From positions 1 through 18,828 of the forward strand of contig NZ_CALLWC010000040.1 in the NCBI RefSeq assembly GCF_938015785.1: a DNA stretch of 18,828 bases. Reading direction: 5' to 3'. Of this stretch, positions 1 to 7,109 are shown one piece after another; the stretch's first letter is position 1, and every line of letters starts with the position of its first letter. Origin of the DNA: an uncultured Campylobacter sp. (lineage in GTDB: Bacteria > Campylobacterota > Campylobacteria > Campylobacterales > Campylobacteraceae). A program made the position numbers and the translations under genes. The notes below the pieces were generated by a model. The model was given only the letters and a program-made list of their open reading frames with translations. It was not told where the DNA came from and did no database searches.

Positions 1-1
1 G

Positions 2-154
2 AGAAAGGCGGGACTTGCAGAAATTCCAGCGGTTGTAAGGGAACTTACTAAAGAACAAAACATGCTCTTTGCGATAATAGAGAACATGCAAAGAGAAGAC
101 TTAAGTCCTATAGAGGAAGCCGAAGGCATTAAAAATATGATTGAAATTTTATAA
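2..154 (+). CDS. ParB-like partition/nuclease-fold protein, 3' end only, truncated
   Basis: Reading from base 2, the frame gives about 50 residues ending at TAA 152-154. It contains GLAEIPAVV, then an (I)IENMQREDLSPIEEAEG segment, which is the hallmark end of the ParB/Spo0J N-terminal domain (family ENIQREDLNPIEEA). ParB proteins bind centromere-like parS sites in plasmid or chromosome segregation. In a full ParB this segment is followed by a helix-turn-helix DNA-binding domain and a dimerization domain. Here the frame stops about ten residues later, and no helix-turn-helix can be read downstream in any frame. The protein is therefore either a stand-alone ParB-nuclease-domain protein or a gene that has lost its 3' part. 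The start lies outside the window. The next gene, 102 bp downstream on the same strand, looks like a replication initiator, which hints at a former plasmid or integrative element. Confidence 0.7.
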   Translation, partial: RKAGLAEIPAVVRELTKEQNMLFAIIENMQREDLSPIEEAEGIKNMIEIL

Positions 155-211
155 ATTATTTTACTCGCTGATATTTTTTATCCTTAAGATAAAATTTAAA
201 ACAACTTAAAC

Positions 212-229
212 AAATATTGTGTAATATTT
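212..229. promoter_or_regulatory. AT-rich dyad upstream of the 383-residue gene
   Basis: AAATATT (212-218) and AATATTT (223-229) form a perfect 7-bp inverted repeat around GTGT. It lies 27 bp upstream of the start codon at 257, in the only gap between the ParB-like frame and the next gene. It could be an operator or part of a promoter. No clear -10/-35 pair was found. This is a weak call resting only on symmetry and position. Confidence 0.3.
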
Positions 230-256
230 CAAAAGTATCTTGACCTAAGGCAAAAT

Positions 257-1408
257 ATGGAAAATATATTTTTAGAATCTTACGACGTATTTAAGGTATC
301 GAAAAATGTGAGCAAGCTAAAAATTTACAACGACTTTCTAAGAGACAACAAAAGATACTCCGTAACGCGCTGTTATTATGTCATAGTCGTGGATAATACC
401 TTTTTGACCTACTCGCATTTGATGATTTATGAGGATTTGCTTTATCTTCTGTATTCGCAGAACAAGCTAAAAAACGGCGATTTTTCGCTGACGCTTAAAA
501 AATCGGAGCTCGCGAAAAAATTTAAGACCGACATTACCAAAAGCGCAACCGAGACGATAAGGCGCTTTTATGAGATGCAGCAAGTAAAAATCACTATTTT
601 CGTAAAAGACAAAGTCGAAAAACAGATGAATATCATAGAGCGTATCGACGCACCCGTGACCGAAAAATACGGCGACATCCCCGACGAGATCAATATCTCG
701 CTGAATTCCGAGTTCGTGCGACTCTACCGCTGCACGTATCTGGATAAGATCGAGTATTTAAATAGCTTTGATATCGAGCAGGGCAGCTTCATCCGCTACT
801 TTATGCAGCACGAGCTAGACGGAGGTGTCAAAAGCTCTGCAATCATCGATAAAATGGGCGTTACGACGTATCTGCCCTTTACTTATAAAAAGCGCTTCGA
901 GCAAGAGATCGCGAGGGTGAGCTTTTACTATAAAAATGAGAAATTTTGCATAAAAGACGGCTTCGTCGTCATCGAAAACCACGAAAACAAGGCGATAGAT
1001 AATCAAAACGCGTCGATTGAGCTTTTCGGCGTGATATACGAGCAGATAACGCAAAATTGCACCAAAGCCGTTACGCTAAACGAGCAAAATTTAGCGAAGT
1101 ATTATGCGCGCTTCGGTAGGTTTGAGACAAGTCAGACGGTGTTTAAAATTCTAAGCAACATGGAGCTCATGCTAAATCAATCGATGCAGAAAGAAAACGC
1201 GAAGATCGCCTGTTTTTCGCACTTTTTTGAAAGTATCGTCTGTAAAAACGGCAATGAATTTGAAATTTTGATCGAGCTAAATCAAAAGGGTTTTGAGTAT
1301 ATCGTATCGCGTAGCGCAAATTTGGACTTTTGGAACGTCGAAGCCGCAGACTATGGACTCACGCCGTACCCTGCAAATAGCTGTGCGACAAACGGCAAAC
1401 TGGGGTAA
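257..1408 (+). CDS. Hypothetical protein, possible plasmid-type replication initiator (two winged helices)
   Basis: 383 residues with ATG start and an AAGG ribosome binding site six bases upstream. I do not recognise a named family. Residues about 45-115 have the pattern of a winged-helix domain: an early helix (LLYLLYSQNKLKNG), then a helix-turn-helix-like LKKSELAKKFK...SATETIRRFYEMQQVKITI strand. A second, similar block spans about 145-245 (SLNSEFVRLYR...SFIRYFMQHEL...YKKRFEQEIARVSFYYKN). Two consecutive winged-helix units of this kind are the layout of Rep_3-type plasmid initiators, and the ParB-like frame just upstream would fit a replication/partition module. This is inference from pattern; no iterons were found nearby. 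Base composition matches the left-hand region rather than the AT-rich island. It converges on the 197-residue gene. Confidence 0.6.
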   Translation: MENIFLESYDVFKVSKNVSKLKIYNDFLRDNKRYSVTRCYYVIVVDNTFLTYSHLMIYEDLLYLLYSQNKLKNGDFSLTLKKSELAKKFKTDITKSATETIRRFYEMQQVKITIFVKDKVEKQMNIIERIDAPVTEKYGDIPDEINISLNSEFVRLYRCTYLDKIEYLNSFDIEQGSFIRYFMQHELDGGVKSSAIIDKMGVTTYLPFTYKKRFEQEIARVSFYYKNEKFCIKDGFVVIENHENKAIDNQNASIELFGVIYEQITQNCTKAVTLNEQNLAKYYARFGRFETSQTVFKILSNMELMLNQSMQKENAKIACFSHFFESIVCKNGNEFEILIELNQKGFEYIVSRSANLDFWNVEAADYGLTPYPANSCATNGKLG

Positions 1409-1455
1409 ATTTAAGTCGGTAAATTTTAAAATCTATCCGTAAAATACGGGAGTAC

Positions 1456-1484
1456 GCCCGCTGCATCAAGGACAAGGCGCGGGC
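1456..1484. terminator. Possible terminator between convergent genes
   Basis: GCCCGC (1456-1461) pairs with GCGGGC (1479-1484) across a 17-base loop, followed on the plus strand by AAAATTTTAAAAATTT. The site sits in the 90-bp gap between the converging genes ending at 1408 and 1499, where terminators are expected. The loop is long and the U tract is interrupted, so the call is weak. Confidence 0.35.
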
Positions 1485-1498
1485 AAAATTTTAAAAAT

Positions 1499-2092
1499 TT
1501 ACTCCTGCGTCCTTAGCTCGGCGATGAGCCCGTCAAGCTCGCCGCTATTTTGCGCGCTCAAAAGCCGCTCGTTTATGAGCCGCATTTGCGCCGAAAACTC
1601 ACTATCAAGCATATCTGCGACGAAATTTTCGCTCTCGCTCTTATCCGTCACCGGATACATATCGCGCCATATGTCGGTTATCCACCAGCCGCACTTCGAG
1701 ACGCAGGTAAAGTCCTTCAAAACGCCCGTCTTTAGCTTCATCATCACTTCGTCGGTTTGCTTGATCTCGCTTGCGACAAAGTCTCTGTGGATGCCGTCTA
1801 GGCAAGTAAAAATGCGGTGTCCTAGGCTTTGGACGCTGTTTTCGGAGCAGATCCTAAACTGAAAGACGCTATCTTTAAAATTTAGATCGGATAAGCAGAT
1901 TGGATGCTTTTGAGTAAAATTTGGAAACGAATCAAAGCTCCTGTCGTCGATGCTAAGCGCCCAGCTCGAGTTTGGATTTTTGCGGGCAAACTCGCCGAAA
2001 CTAAGCCTGATAAATTCTTTATAGCTTAGCTCCTCGGCCGTAAAAAAGTCGTAGTTAGAACAGTTTACAGCTTTAAAATCTTTAAATTTCAT
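1499..2092 (-). CDS. Hypothetical protein (197 residues)
   Basis: The frame runs from ATG at 2092 to TAA at 1499, with a GGGAG-type ribosome binding site about 7 bases upstream (GGGAGAAAGATATG). I do not recognise it. The product looks soluble and cytoplasmic: no signal peptide or membrane segment, acidic in the C-terminal third, with a Trp-rich stretch (CGWWITDIWRDMYPVTDK, about residues 133-150) and a helical C-terminus (AQMRLINERLLSAQNSGELDGLIAELRTQE). The N-terminus (KFKDFKAVNCSNYDFFTAEELS) has no known motif. It is monocistronic by position: the rhodanese gene on the same strand ends 427 bp upstream, and a strong hairpin separates its start from upstream DNA. Codon use and base composition match its neighbours on the left, so it is probably resident rather than recently acquired. 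Confidence 0.7.
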   Translation of the reverse strand: MKFKDFKAVNCSNYDFFTAEELSYKEFIRLSFGEFARKNPNSSWALSIDDRSFDSFPNFTQKHPICLSDLNFKDSVFQFRICSENSVQSLGHRIFTCLDGIHRDFVASEIKQTDEVMMKLKTGVLKDFTCVSKCGWWITDIWRDMYPVTDKSESENFVADMLDSEFSAQMRLINERLLSAQNSGELDGLIAELRTQE

Positions 2093-2108
2093 ATCTTTCT
2101 CCCGTAAA

Positions 2109-2140
2109 AATACCGTTTCAAATTCTATTGAGACGGTATT
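2109..2140 (-). terminator. Hairpin with T run in the leader of the 197-residue gene (terminator or attenuator)
   Basis: AATACCGTTTCAA (2109-2121) pairs with TTGAGACGGTATT (2128-2140), giving a 13-bp stem with one G-T wobble and a 6-base loop. On the minus strand the hairpin runs into TTTTT and then into GGGAGAAAGATATG, the ribosome binding site and start of the gene at 2092. It therefore has the form of an intrinsic terminator placed just before a start codon. It either ends a read-through transcript from the rhodanese gene or acts as an attenuator. It could also be a protein-binding dyad. Confidence 0.5.
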
Positions 2141-2518
2141 GTATCATTTTGCGGGATTTATTTTTATTAATCCGAATAAATTTAATCAAGAATTCGCAGC
2201 TCAAATTCCAACTAAAGCTTATTGCCATATTTTGGATAGTGTTTGCACATGCTAAATAGTAAAATTTAATGACATTTGAAATATCTTGAAGAAATTCCGC
2301 CGCTTGGAATTTCGCACCGCAGAATTCCAAGACCGAACTTCCAAGGTAAAATTCTGCGCATAGGATTTTAGTGCAGAATTTTACTCGCGATAAAGCCTCG
2401 CCAAATATGGTACAAAAGCTCCGTTGAAACCGAAATCTTGCGGATTTGTGGCGCCTAAATTTACGCGCCGCACACGAAGTTAAATTTTAATTCGCGCTGC
2501 GAAATAAATCATAAAATT
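2141..2518. other. Intergenic stretch with two hairpins, no gene seen
   Basis: No convincing gene lies between the leader hairpin of the 197-residue gene and the rhodanese stop codon. The stretch holds two perfect inverted repeats. CTTGGAATT (2303-2311) pairs with AATTCCAAG (2323-2331) across 11 bases. TAAAATTCTGC (2347-2357) pairs with GCAGAATTTTA (2373-2383) across 15 bases. Both contain the word GAATT. Either could terminate the rhodanese transcript, although neither has a clean T run. Confidence 0.5.
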
Positions 2519-3232
2519 CTATTTCACCAGCTCGTAATTATACTCTTTCGTGCCGTCGAGTAGATTTGTGACGTTGTATCCTCGCTCGTTTAGGGCTTTG
2601 GCTAGCTTAGCGCTGCGGTTACCGCTGTAGCAGTGCGTGATTATCTTTTTGTCTTTATTGGCCTCAAGCACGTCCTTGTAGTTTTCTAAAGGCTCGCCGT
2701 CAGGAATATTTATCGCGCCCTTCATATGCCCCGCGTCGTAGTCTTGCTTCTGCCTAGCGTCGATGATCAGCACGTTTGGATCATTTGCTATTTTCAAAAA
2801 TCTCTCCGCGTTTATGCTGCCGACTTTATACAGCTCATAGTCGTACTGCTTCACGCCAGGCGCGTTCATAAGCACACTGAAGCCTTTTTGTTTAAGCAGA
2901 TCAAGCGCTTTGCCGCTGCGATTGCCCGTATTGCAATAAAGCACGACGTTTTTATCCTTGTAGGCGTTTATCTCATCCAGCCTGCTTTCAAGCTCTCCAA
3001 GCGGGATGTTGATCGCGTGTTTTATGTGGCCTGCAGCGTACTCATCTGCACTTCTAACGTCAATGACTAGATAATTTTCTTTCGCCCTATTATCCTCCTC
3101 TATCGCCGATAGCGCCGCGCCGCTTATAGCGTAGCCGCTAGGTTGCTGCGTCTCGGCGCCGCAAGTCGCAAAAGATCCCAATGCCGCCAGTAAAACCGCG
3201 CTTTTTAAAATTTTATGAGAAATAAATTTCAT
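2519..3232 (-). CDS. Exported tandem-rhodanese-domain protein
   Basis: 237 residues; ATG at 3232 with AAGGA seven bases upstream. An N-terminal signal peptide (KFISHKILKSAVLLAALGSFATC) precedes two rhodanese domains. Domain 1 is about residues 53-135 (YLVIDVRSADEYAAGHIKHAINIP, active loop CNTGNRS at 100-106). Domain 2 is about 152-237 (VLIIDARQKQDYDAGHMKGAINIP, active loop CYSGNRS at 201-207). Both keep the catalytic cysteine (C100, C201), so both can in principle carry a persulfide; many tandem rhodaneses keep only one. The parallel endings GVKQYDYEL and GTKEYNYEL suggest internal duplication. The likely place of action is the periplasm, in sulfur transfer or sulfur-compound metabolism. C24 sits in a non-canonical lipobox (FATC), so lipidation is possible but uncertain. 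The substrate cannot be told from sequence. Confidence 0.9.
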   Translation of the reverse strand: MKFISHKILKSAVLLAALGSFATCGAETQQPSGYAISGAALSAIEEDNRAKENYLVIDVRSADEYAAGHIKHAINIPLGELESRLDEINAYKDKNVVLYCNTGNRSGKALDLLKQKGFSVLMNAPGVKQYDYELYKVGSINAERFLKIANDPNVLIIDARQKQDYDAGHMKGAINIPDGEPLENYKDVLEANKDKKIITHCYSGNRSAKLAKALNERGYNVTNLLDGTKEYNYELVK

Positions 3233-3268
3233 ATGTTTCCTTTAAATTTTTAGCTTTTAAATCGGGGG

Positions 3269-3274
3269 ATTATA
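3269..3274 (-). promoter_or_regulatory. -10 element for the rhodanese gene
   Basis: The minus strand reads TATAAT here, in the context CGATATAATCC, 37 bp upstream of the start codon. Campylobacter sigma-70 promoters have a strong -10 and a poorly conserved -35, which is what is seen. It implies a short leader of about 30 bases. Confidence 0.5.
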
Positions 3275-3584
3275 TCGAAATTTTAGCTAAATAGTGTGAA
3301 TTCGTGCGAGGCGTGTTAGATTATTCTAGCGTAAGATTTGCTGATATGAAAACTCAATGGAGCCTCAAATGAAAAGCTTTTTCTAAAATATCTTAAGGCT
3401 CACGGACAAAGATACTTTGCGTAAATTTATCTTTTAGAGACGGAGCAACAAATTCAAAAAAACTCACATTTGCCCGAAGGTAAATTTTATGCTTTTGCTA
3501 ATTTTCATTATTTTTCAAGTATAAGTAAGATATAATCTCGAACTTTTTTGAGGCGCAGTTGCACCCTTAAAGGTAATTTGAAGA
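3275..3584. other. Intergenic stretch outside the island, no gene seen
   Basis: AT-rich DNA between the rhodanese promoter and the tRNA fragment. No reading frame with a plausible start and ribosome binding site was found. Its one clear signal is a TATAAT at 3531-3536. If the tRNA fragment is an attachment site, this stretch is the DNA that originally lay downstream of the intact tRNA-Met gene. Confidence 0.5.
3531..3536 (+). promoter_or_regulatory. Strong -10 box pointing toward the tRNA fragment
   Basis: The context TTTTTCAAGTATAAGTAAGA then TATAAT is a good match to Campylobacter sigma-70 promoters. Transcription would run right, antisense to the tRNA-Met fragment and toward the integrase start at 3734. 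It has no obvious open frame of its own. It could drive the integrase from outside the element or make a short RNA. Confidence 0.4.
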
Positions 3585-3629
3585 TGGTGTCAAGAGAGAG
3601 ACTTGAACTCTCGACCTCCGGCTTATGAG
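3585..3629 (-). other. 3' half of tRNA-Met (CAU); integrase attachment-site duplicate
   Basis: Read on the minus strand this is exactly the 3' part of a tRNA. It has the anticodon loop CTCATAA (anticodon CAT at 3627-3625), anticodon-stem arm GCCGG, variable AGGTC, T stem GAGAG/CTCTC around loop TTCAAGT, acceptor arm TCTTGAC, then A and encoded CCA. The expected 5' half is absent: the bases beyond 3629 are ATAAATTTTT and cannot pair with GCCGG. The anticodon stem lacks the GC triplets of initiator tRNA, so it is an elongator Met type (or Ile2 with CAU). A bare 3' half next to a tyrosine integrase is the classic attachment-site duplicate. The CCA end faces left, so the element should extend rightwards to an intact tRNA-Met gene, which is not in the window. 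Confidence 0.85.
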
Positions 3630-3733
3630 ATAAATTTTTAAATATCGCTTAAAGCCCTGCTACATCGCCATTACAAACAACTTTTCTCAATAAGCACTAG
3701 CCAAGTGTCCCACTTTTGTTCCACTGCAAATCC

Positions 3734-5668
3734 ATGGTACACCTAAAAAACCGCAATGGAATTTATTACTACCGAAGCGTCATCGCACCAAACGCAAGAA
3801 AAGTCTTAAAGTGCTCAAGAGAGCTATCTTTCTCCTTGGGGACTTGTTCCATATTAAAAGCCAGAAAATCTGCTAGAATTTATGATAGATATATCTATCT
3901 CATAACAAAGGCAGTTGATATGAAGCTAAATCAAGGAATTATAGATTCATTAGTTGATAGTTTTATGCAGGCAAAGGTGGATAATAGTATAAAAGAGCAT
4001 TCACTTTATGATAAAAAGATAGATATTGACTTTGCAGATGCGCTAAATAAGCATTTTAAAGAGGCTTTAAAAGATAATACCTTCCCTGATTTACTTAATA
4101 AAAGTAATGAGACTTTAAATAGCATGGCTAAAATTTTATCTAATAGTCTAGATAAAGCCATAGATCAAGATGATAAAGCCAGCATAGCTCAAACCCTGCT
4201 TGAAAAACATATATTGTCCCTAAACTACCTAATATCAAAGCTCGATAAGAGCGCAAACCTTGTGTCTAAAAGACTTAAATTCTTAAGCAAACAAGATGAA
4301 AGTTATAAATTTGAGCCAACTGGTATAGATAGCTTCCAAGATAATATCAATGCTCTAGATGAAGCAAATGGGCTACCTCTTAAAAAAGAAGATATCAAAA
4401 GTCTAGCTAAAAATTTCTCACATGCCATAATGGCAACTGCTGAGCAACAATACGGACTTAACACTCCTTTTAAGCTAGTAAAAACAAAAGGTGATGAGAG
4501 GAGTGCAGAGCAGATACTATCTGCCAATAGTCATCTAATAGGCAAACGCATAAAAGTTGGAGATAGTAGCTTTGCTGTGGGCAGCTTAAATGATGAGGCA
4601 GTCCAAGAATACGAGATAGTGCCATGTTCTCCTAGTCAAAGAAAGGTAGAGAGTAGAGAGATCATCACACTAAAAACAGCATTTGAAAATTTTACAGCTA
4701 ATACTAGCGTGAGTCAAAAGTGGTCAAGTAGCACTATGGATCTGGTAAATATTGTAGGCAATATATTATTTAAATTTTTTCATCCGAACAAGGACATCAC
4801 AACCATATCACGAGATGATCTACTTAAATTTAGAAATACTTTAGCCCTCATACCAACCAAGCTAAACCAAAAAGCCAAATATAAAGACAAAAGCCTAGAG
4901 CAGATAATACGCATAGGCAAAAATGATGCCAAACTATCACAAGTAACCATACAAAAATATATGATAAGAGTAGTGCAGTTCTTTAAGTATTGTTATAACA
5001 GCGACTACATAAGTAAGAGCATCATAAATGACCTAAACGTAAAAGTGGAGATAAACCCAATGGAGCGCAAGGTGCTACCTTATAGCAAGGAAGAGGCTAA
5101 TGCTATCTTTAAAATAGTCCAAAATTTTAAAGAGACCAACAAGTCACCAAGCAATCGCATAAGCGCAAATGATCTATACTATATAACCATGATAGCAGCA
5201 TATAGTGGCATGAGGATAAATGAGATAGTTCAGCTAAGAGCACGTGACATAGTGCAGCACAATAATGTGCTTTGCTTTAGTATAAATAGAGATGATGGCA
5301 AGAGCACCAAAAATATAAATTCCATAAGGCTCGTGCCAGTGCATAGCAAGCTAATAGAGCTTGGACTAATGGAGTTTGTAAAACAAAGAGCTAGTGCAAA
5401 TAAAAGCATCTTCAAAGTAAGCAATAAAGACTTTTCAGAAATTTTTAGATCGCAAATACAACGAAAGCTAATAAGTAGCGACAAACAAAAGACTTTTTAC
5501 TCGTTTAGGCACTATTTTATAGATACGCTTGTCCAACAAGAAGTAGAGCCAAATATCATAGCTCAAATAGTAGGGCATGAGAAGCAGTATAAAATTTTAC
5601 TTGGAACATATGCTACAAATATAAATGCTAGTGTATTAAAAGCAAAAGTAGAAATGGTGTGCTATTAG
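3734..5668 (+). CDS. Tyrosine site-specific integrase of the tRNA-Met island
   Basis: 644 residues from ATG 3734; a TTG at 3716 in the same frame is an alternative start, and neither has a clear ribosome binding site. The N-terminus (HLKNRNGIYYYRSVIAPNA...LSFSLGT) matches the short domain (DUF6538-like) seen in phage-type integrases. A long helical middle (about 60-300) is followed by the core-binding domain (about 313-440) and the catalytic domain (about 460-640). Catalytic residues visible are R494 (SGMRINEIVQLR), R592-H593 (YSFRHYF), H615 (VGHEK) and the nucleophile Y626 (LGTYAT). The first histidine of the usual H-x-x-R box is a tyrosine (FYSFRH). The gene lies just inside the tRNA-Met 3' fragment, so it is the likely enzyme for integration and excision there. 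At 644 residues it is much longer than the typical 350-450. Confidence 0.92.
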   Translation: MVHLKNRNGIYYYRSVIAPNARKVLKCSRELSFSLGTCSILKARKSARIYDRYIYLITKAVDMKLNQGIIDSLVDSFMQAKVDNSIKEHSLYDKKIDIDFADALNKHFKEALKDNTFPDLLNKSNETLNSMAKILSNSLDKAIDQDDKASIAQTLLEKHILSLNYLISKLDKSANLVSKRLKFLSKQDESYKFEPTGIDSFQDNINALDEANGLPLKKEDIKSLAKNFSHAIMATAEQQYGLNTPFKLVKTKGDERSAEQILSANSHLIGKRIKVGDSSFAVGSLNDEAVQEYEIVPCSPSQRKVESREIITLKTAFENFTANTSVSQKWSSSTMDLVNIVGNILFKFFHPNKDITTISRDDLLKFRNTLALIPTKLNQKAKYKDKSLEQIIRIGKNDAKLSQVTIQKYMIRVVQFFKYCYNSDYISKSIINDLNVKVEINPMERKVLPYSKEEANAIFKIVQNFKETNKSPSNRISANDLYYITMIAAYSGMRINEIVQLRARDIVQHNNVLCFSINRDDGKSTKNINSIRLVPVHSKLIELGLMEFVKQRASANKSIFKVSNKDFSEIFRSQIQRKLISSDKQKTFYSFRHYFIDTLVQQEVEPNIIAQIVGHEKQYKILLGTYATNINASVLKAKVEMVCY

Positions 5669-5680
5669 ATATTTTAGATG

Positions 5681-5720
5681 TATGGTTTATATGGATACAT
5701 GCTTTCTTCTATAAACCATA
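5681..5720. terminator. Hairpin between convergent integrase and 454-residue gene
   Basis: TATGGTTTATA (5681-5691) and TATAAACCATA (5710-5720) form a perfect 11-bp inverted repeat with an 18-base loop. It lies in the 73-bp gap between two converging stop codons. No T run follows on either strand, so it is a likely but not typical bidirectional terminator. Confidence 0.45.
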
Positions 5721-5741
5721 ATCTATTGCTTGATTTTAAAT

Positions 5742-7106
5742 CTAATCCTTTATATTATGCTCTTTAGCATAGCTTAATATTTTTTGCCTAAGATCTTCAG
5801 GGAAGCTATCTCTATACATCGCTGGTGTTAAAGGGTTTAGCTTTTTATCTAATTTACCAGCCTCATATAGTCTTGTTAGCTCTTCTGGTGTGTTATAGTA
5901 TGGTGCATTAGGATATCCCTCTGGTGGGGTTAGAGACATTATTTTAGCTTCCAGTAGGGTGGAGTCGATGTAGAGACTTAAATCGCGATCGTCCCATGTG
6001 TTTGGATAGCCAACTTCGTCAAACTTTTCCTTATAATCTTCTAATACTTTTTTTGAGTATTTTACAAATTCTTCCCTTGTAGTCTCGTTTGCGTCAAGGT
6101 CTCTAGGGTCTAATAATTTACCTTCATCTTCTACTAATTTTCTTAAATGTCTATGGATTGAGCCGTCTGGATTGTTAACAACCCCGCCCCTATTAAAATC
6201 CATCACGAAGTAGCTTCCTACTATCTCATCTAGATAAGGTATCATGCCATATTCATCTAGTGGGGGATTTTTAGCTAGTTTTCTAAATTCTTCTGCCATT
6301 TGTAAATTTTTGTTTAGACCTACTAAATAGGTAGAGTATTCAAATAAATCAGCTAATGCTTCTAGGGCTCCGTCTTGACCAAGCTGAGCTGATAAAAACA
6401 TTGATTGATATGCTCTTGCTTTAAATCCTGCATAACCTAGTCCAACCCCTCCTACAAATCCTCCCATATCTCCCAATACTCCTGCACATATATTCCACTC
6501 TGCTGCAAATAGTTCTGATTTTAGAGTACCTTTGTGAGAATTTACTTCATCATAAATTTCAGCATACTCTGGCTTTGTTAGTTTGCCATTGCTATCCACT
6601 CTACCTATGGCATCATCTGGTATATCCATCATAGTGCATTTTAGATTGCTTCTTTTTACTAGATAGATATATCTATCTCTCTTATCTTTTAAACTTTCAT
6701 AATAAGCTTTTTCTGTCTTAGTCCAAGGAGCTATCTTATTTGAGCTTGGTTTATAGCTAATATCTAGCCATGGTTTAAATGATAGATAGTCTGTTTGACC
6801 TAGAGAATTTGGTTTAGGGTTATAGTATAGTGGTTTATAGTTTTTGTATGGGGATGAGTCTAGGATGGAGCGGGCTTCTAGGACTAGTTTAGAGGCTTCT
6901 TTATTTGCAATCCTGCTTTTGGCATCTATTTTACTATCTGGCTTTGCCACTATTAAATTTGTATTTTTATCAAGCCAGACTTCCTTTTCATTGGGTGCTA
7001 TGACTGTATATATATTGCTTTTATCCATTGTTTTTCCTTTATTTATAAATAATGCTGACGTTGCCGCTACTAAAATAGCTATGATGATAAATATGATCTT
7101 CTTCAT
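5742..7106 (-). CDS. Unrecognised membrane-anchored or exported protein (454 residues), second gene of cargo operon
   Basis: ATG at 7106 follows the stop codon of the 1264-residue gene by 3 bases, with AGGA at a suitable distance inside that gene's end, so the two are almost certainly cotranscribed and translationally coupled. I do not recognise the family. Residues 3-22 (KIIFIIIAILVAATSALF) form a membrane segment or uncleaved signal with a Lys-Lys start, so the remaining 430 residues are predicted to be periplasmic. No lipobox is seen. Two cysteines (C157, C207) could form a disulfide. A glycine-rich patch (GDMGGFVGGVGLGYAGFKA, about 212-230) leads into a helical stretch (MFLSAQLGQDGALEALADLFEYSTYLVGLNKNLQ...). 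The C-terminus is charged and Pro/Tyr-rich. Partner, immunity or surface-exposed roles are possible; none is shown. Confidence 0.75.
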   Translation of the reverse strand: MKKIIFIIIAILVAATSALFINKGKTMDKSNIYTVIAPNEKEVWLDKNTNLIVAKPDSKIDAKSRIANKEASKLVLEARSILDSSPYKNYKPLYYNPKPNSLGQTDYLSFKPWLDISYKPSSNKIAPWTKTEKAYYESLKDKRDRYIYLVKRSNLKCTMMDIPDDAIGRVDSNGKLTKPEYAEIYDEVNSHKGTLKSELFAAEWNICAGVLGDMGGFVGGVGLGYAGFKARAYQSMFLSAQLGQDGALEALADLFEYSTYLVGLNKNLQMAEEFRKLAKNPPLDEYGMIPYLDEIVGSYFVMDFNRGGVVNNPDGSIHRHLRKLVEDEGKLLDPRDLDANETTREEFVKYSKKVLEDYKEKFDEVGYPNTWDDRDLSLYIDSTLLEAKIMSLTPPEGYPNAPYYNTPEELTRLYEAGKLDKKLNPLTPAMYRDSFPEDLRQKILSYAKEHNIKD

Positions 7107-7109
7107 CTC

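Noticed and set aside
2118..2330. 70-codon open frame on the minus strand
   Set aside because: It lies in hairpin-rich intergenic DNA, has no ribosome binding site and overlaps the leader hairpin of the next gene. The peptide has no recognisable pattern.
3584..3628. Short plus-strand peptide starting MVSRERLELSTSGL
   Set aside because: It is the antisense reading of the tRNA-Met 3' half, a known source of false peptide calls.
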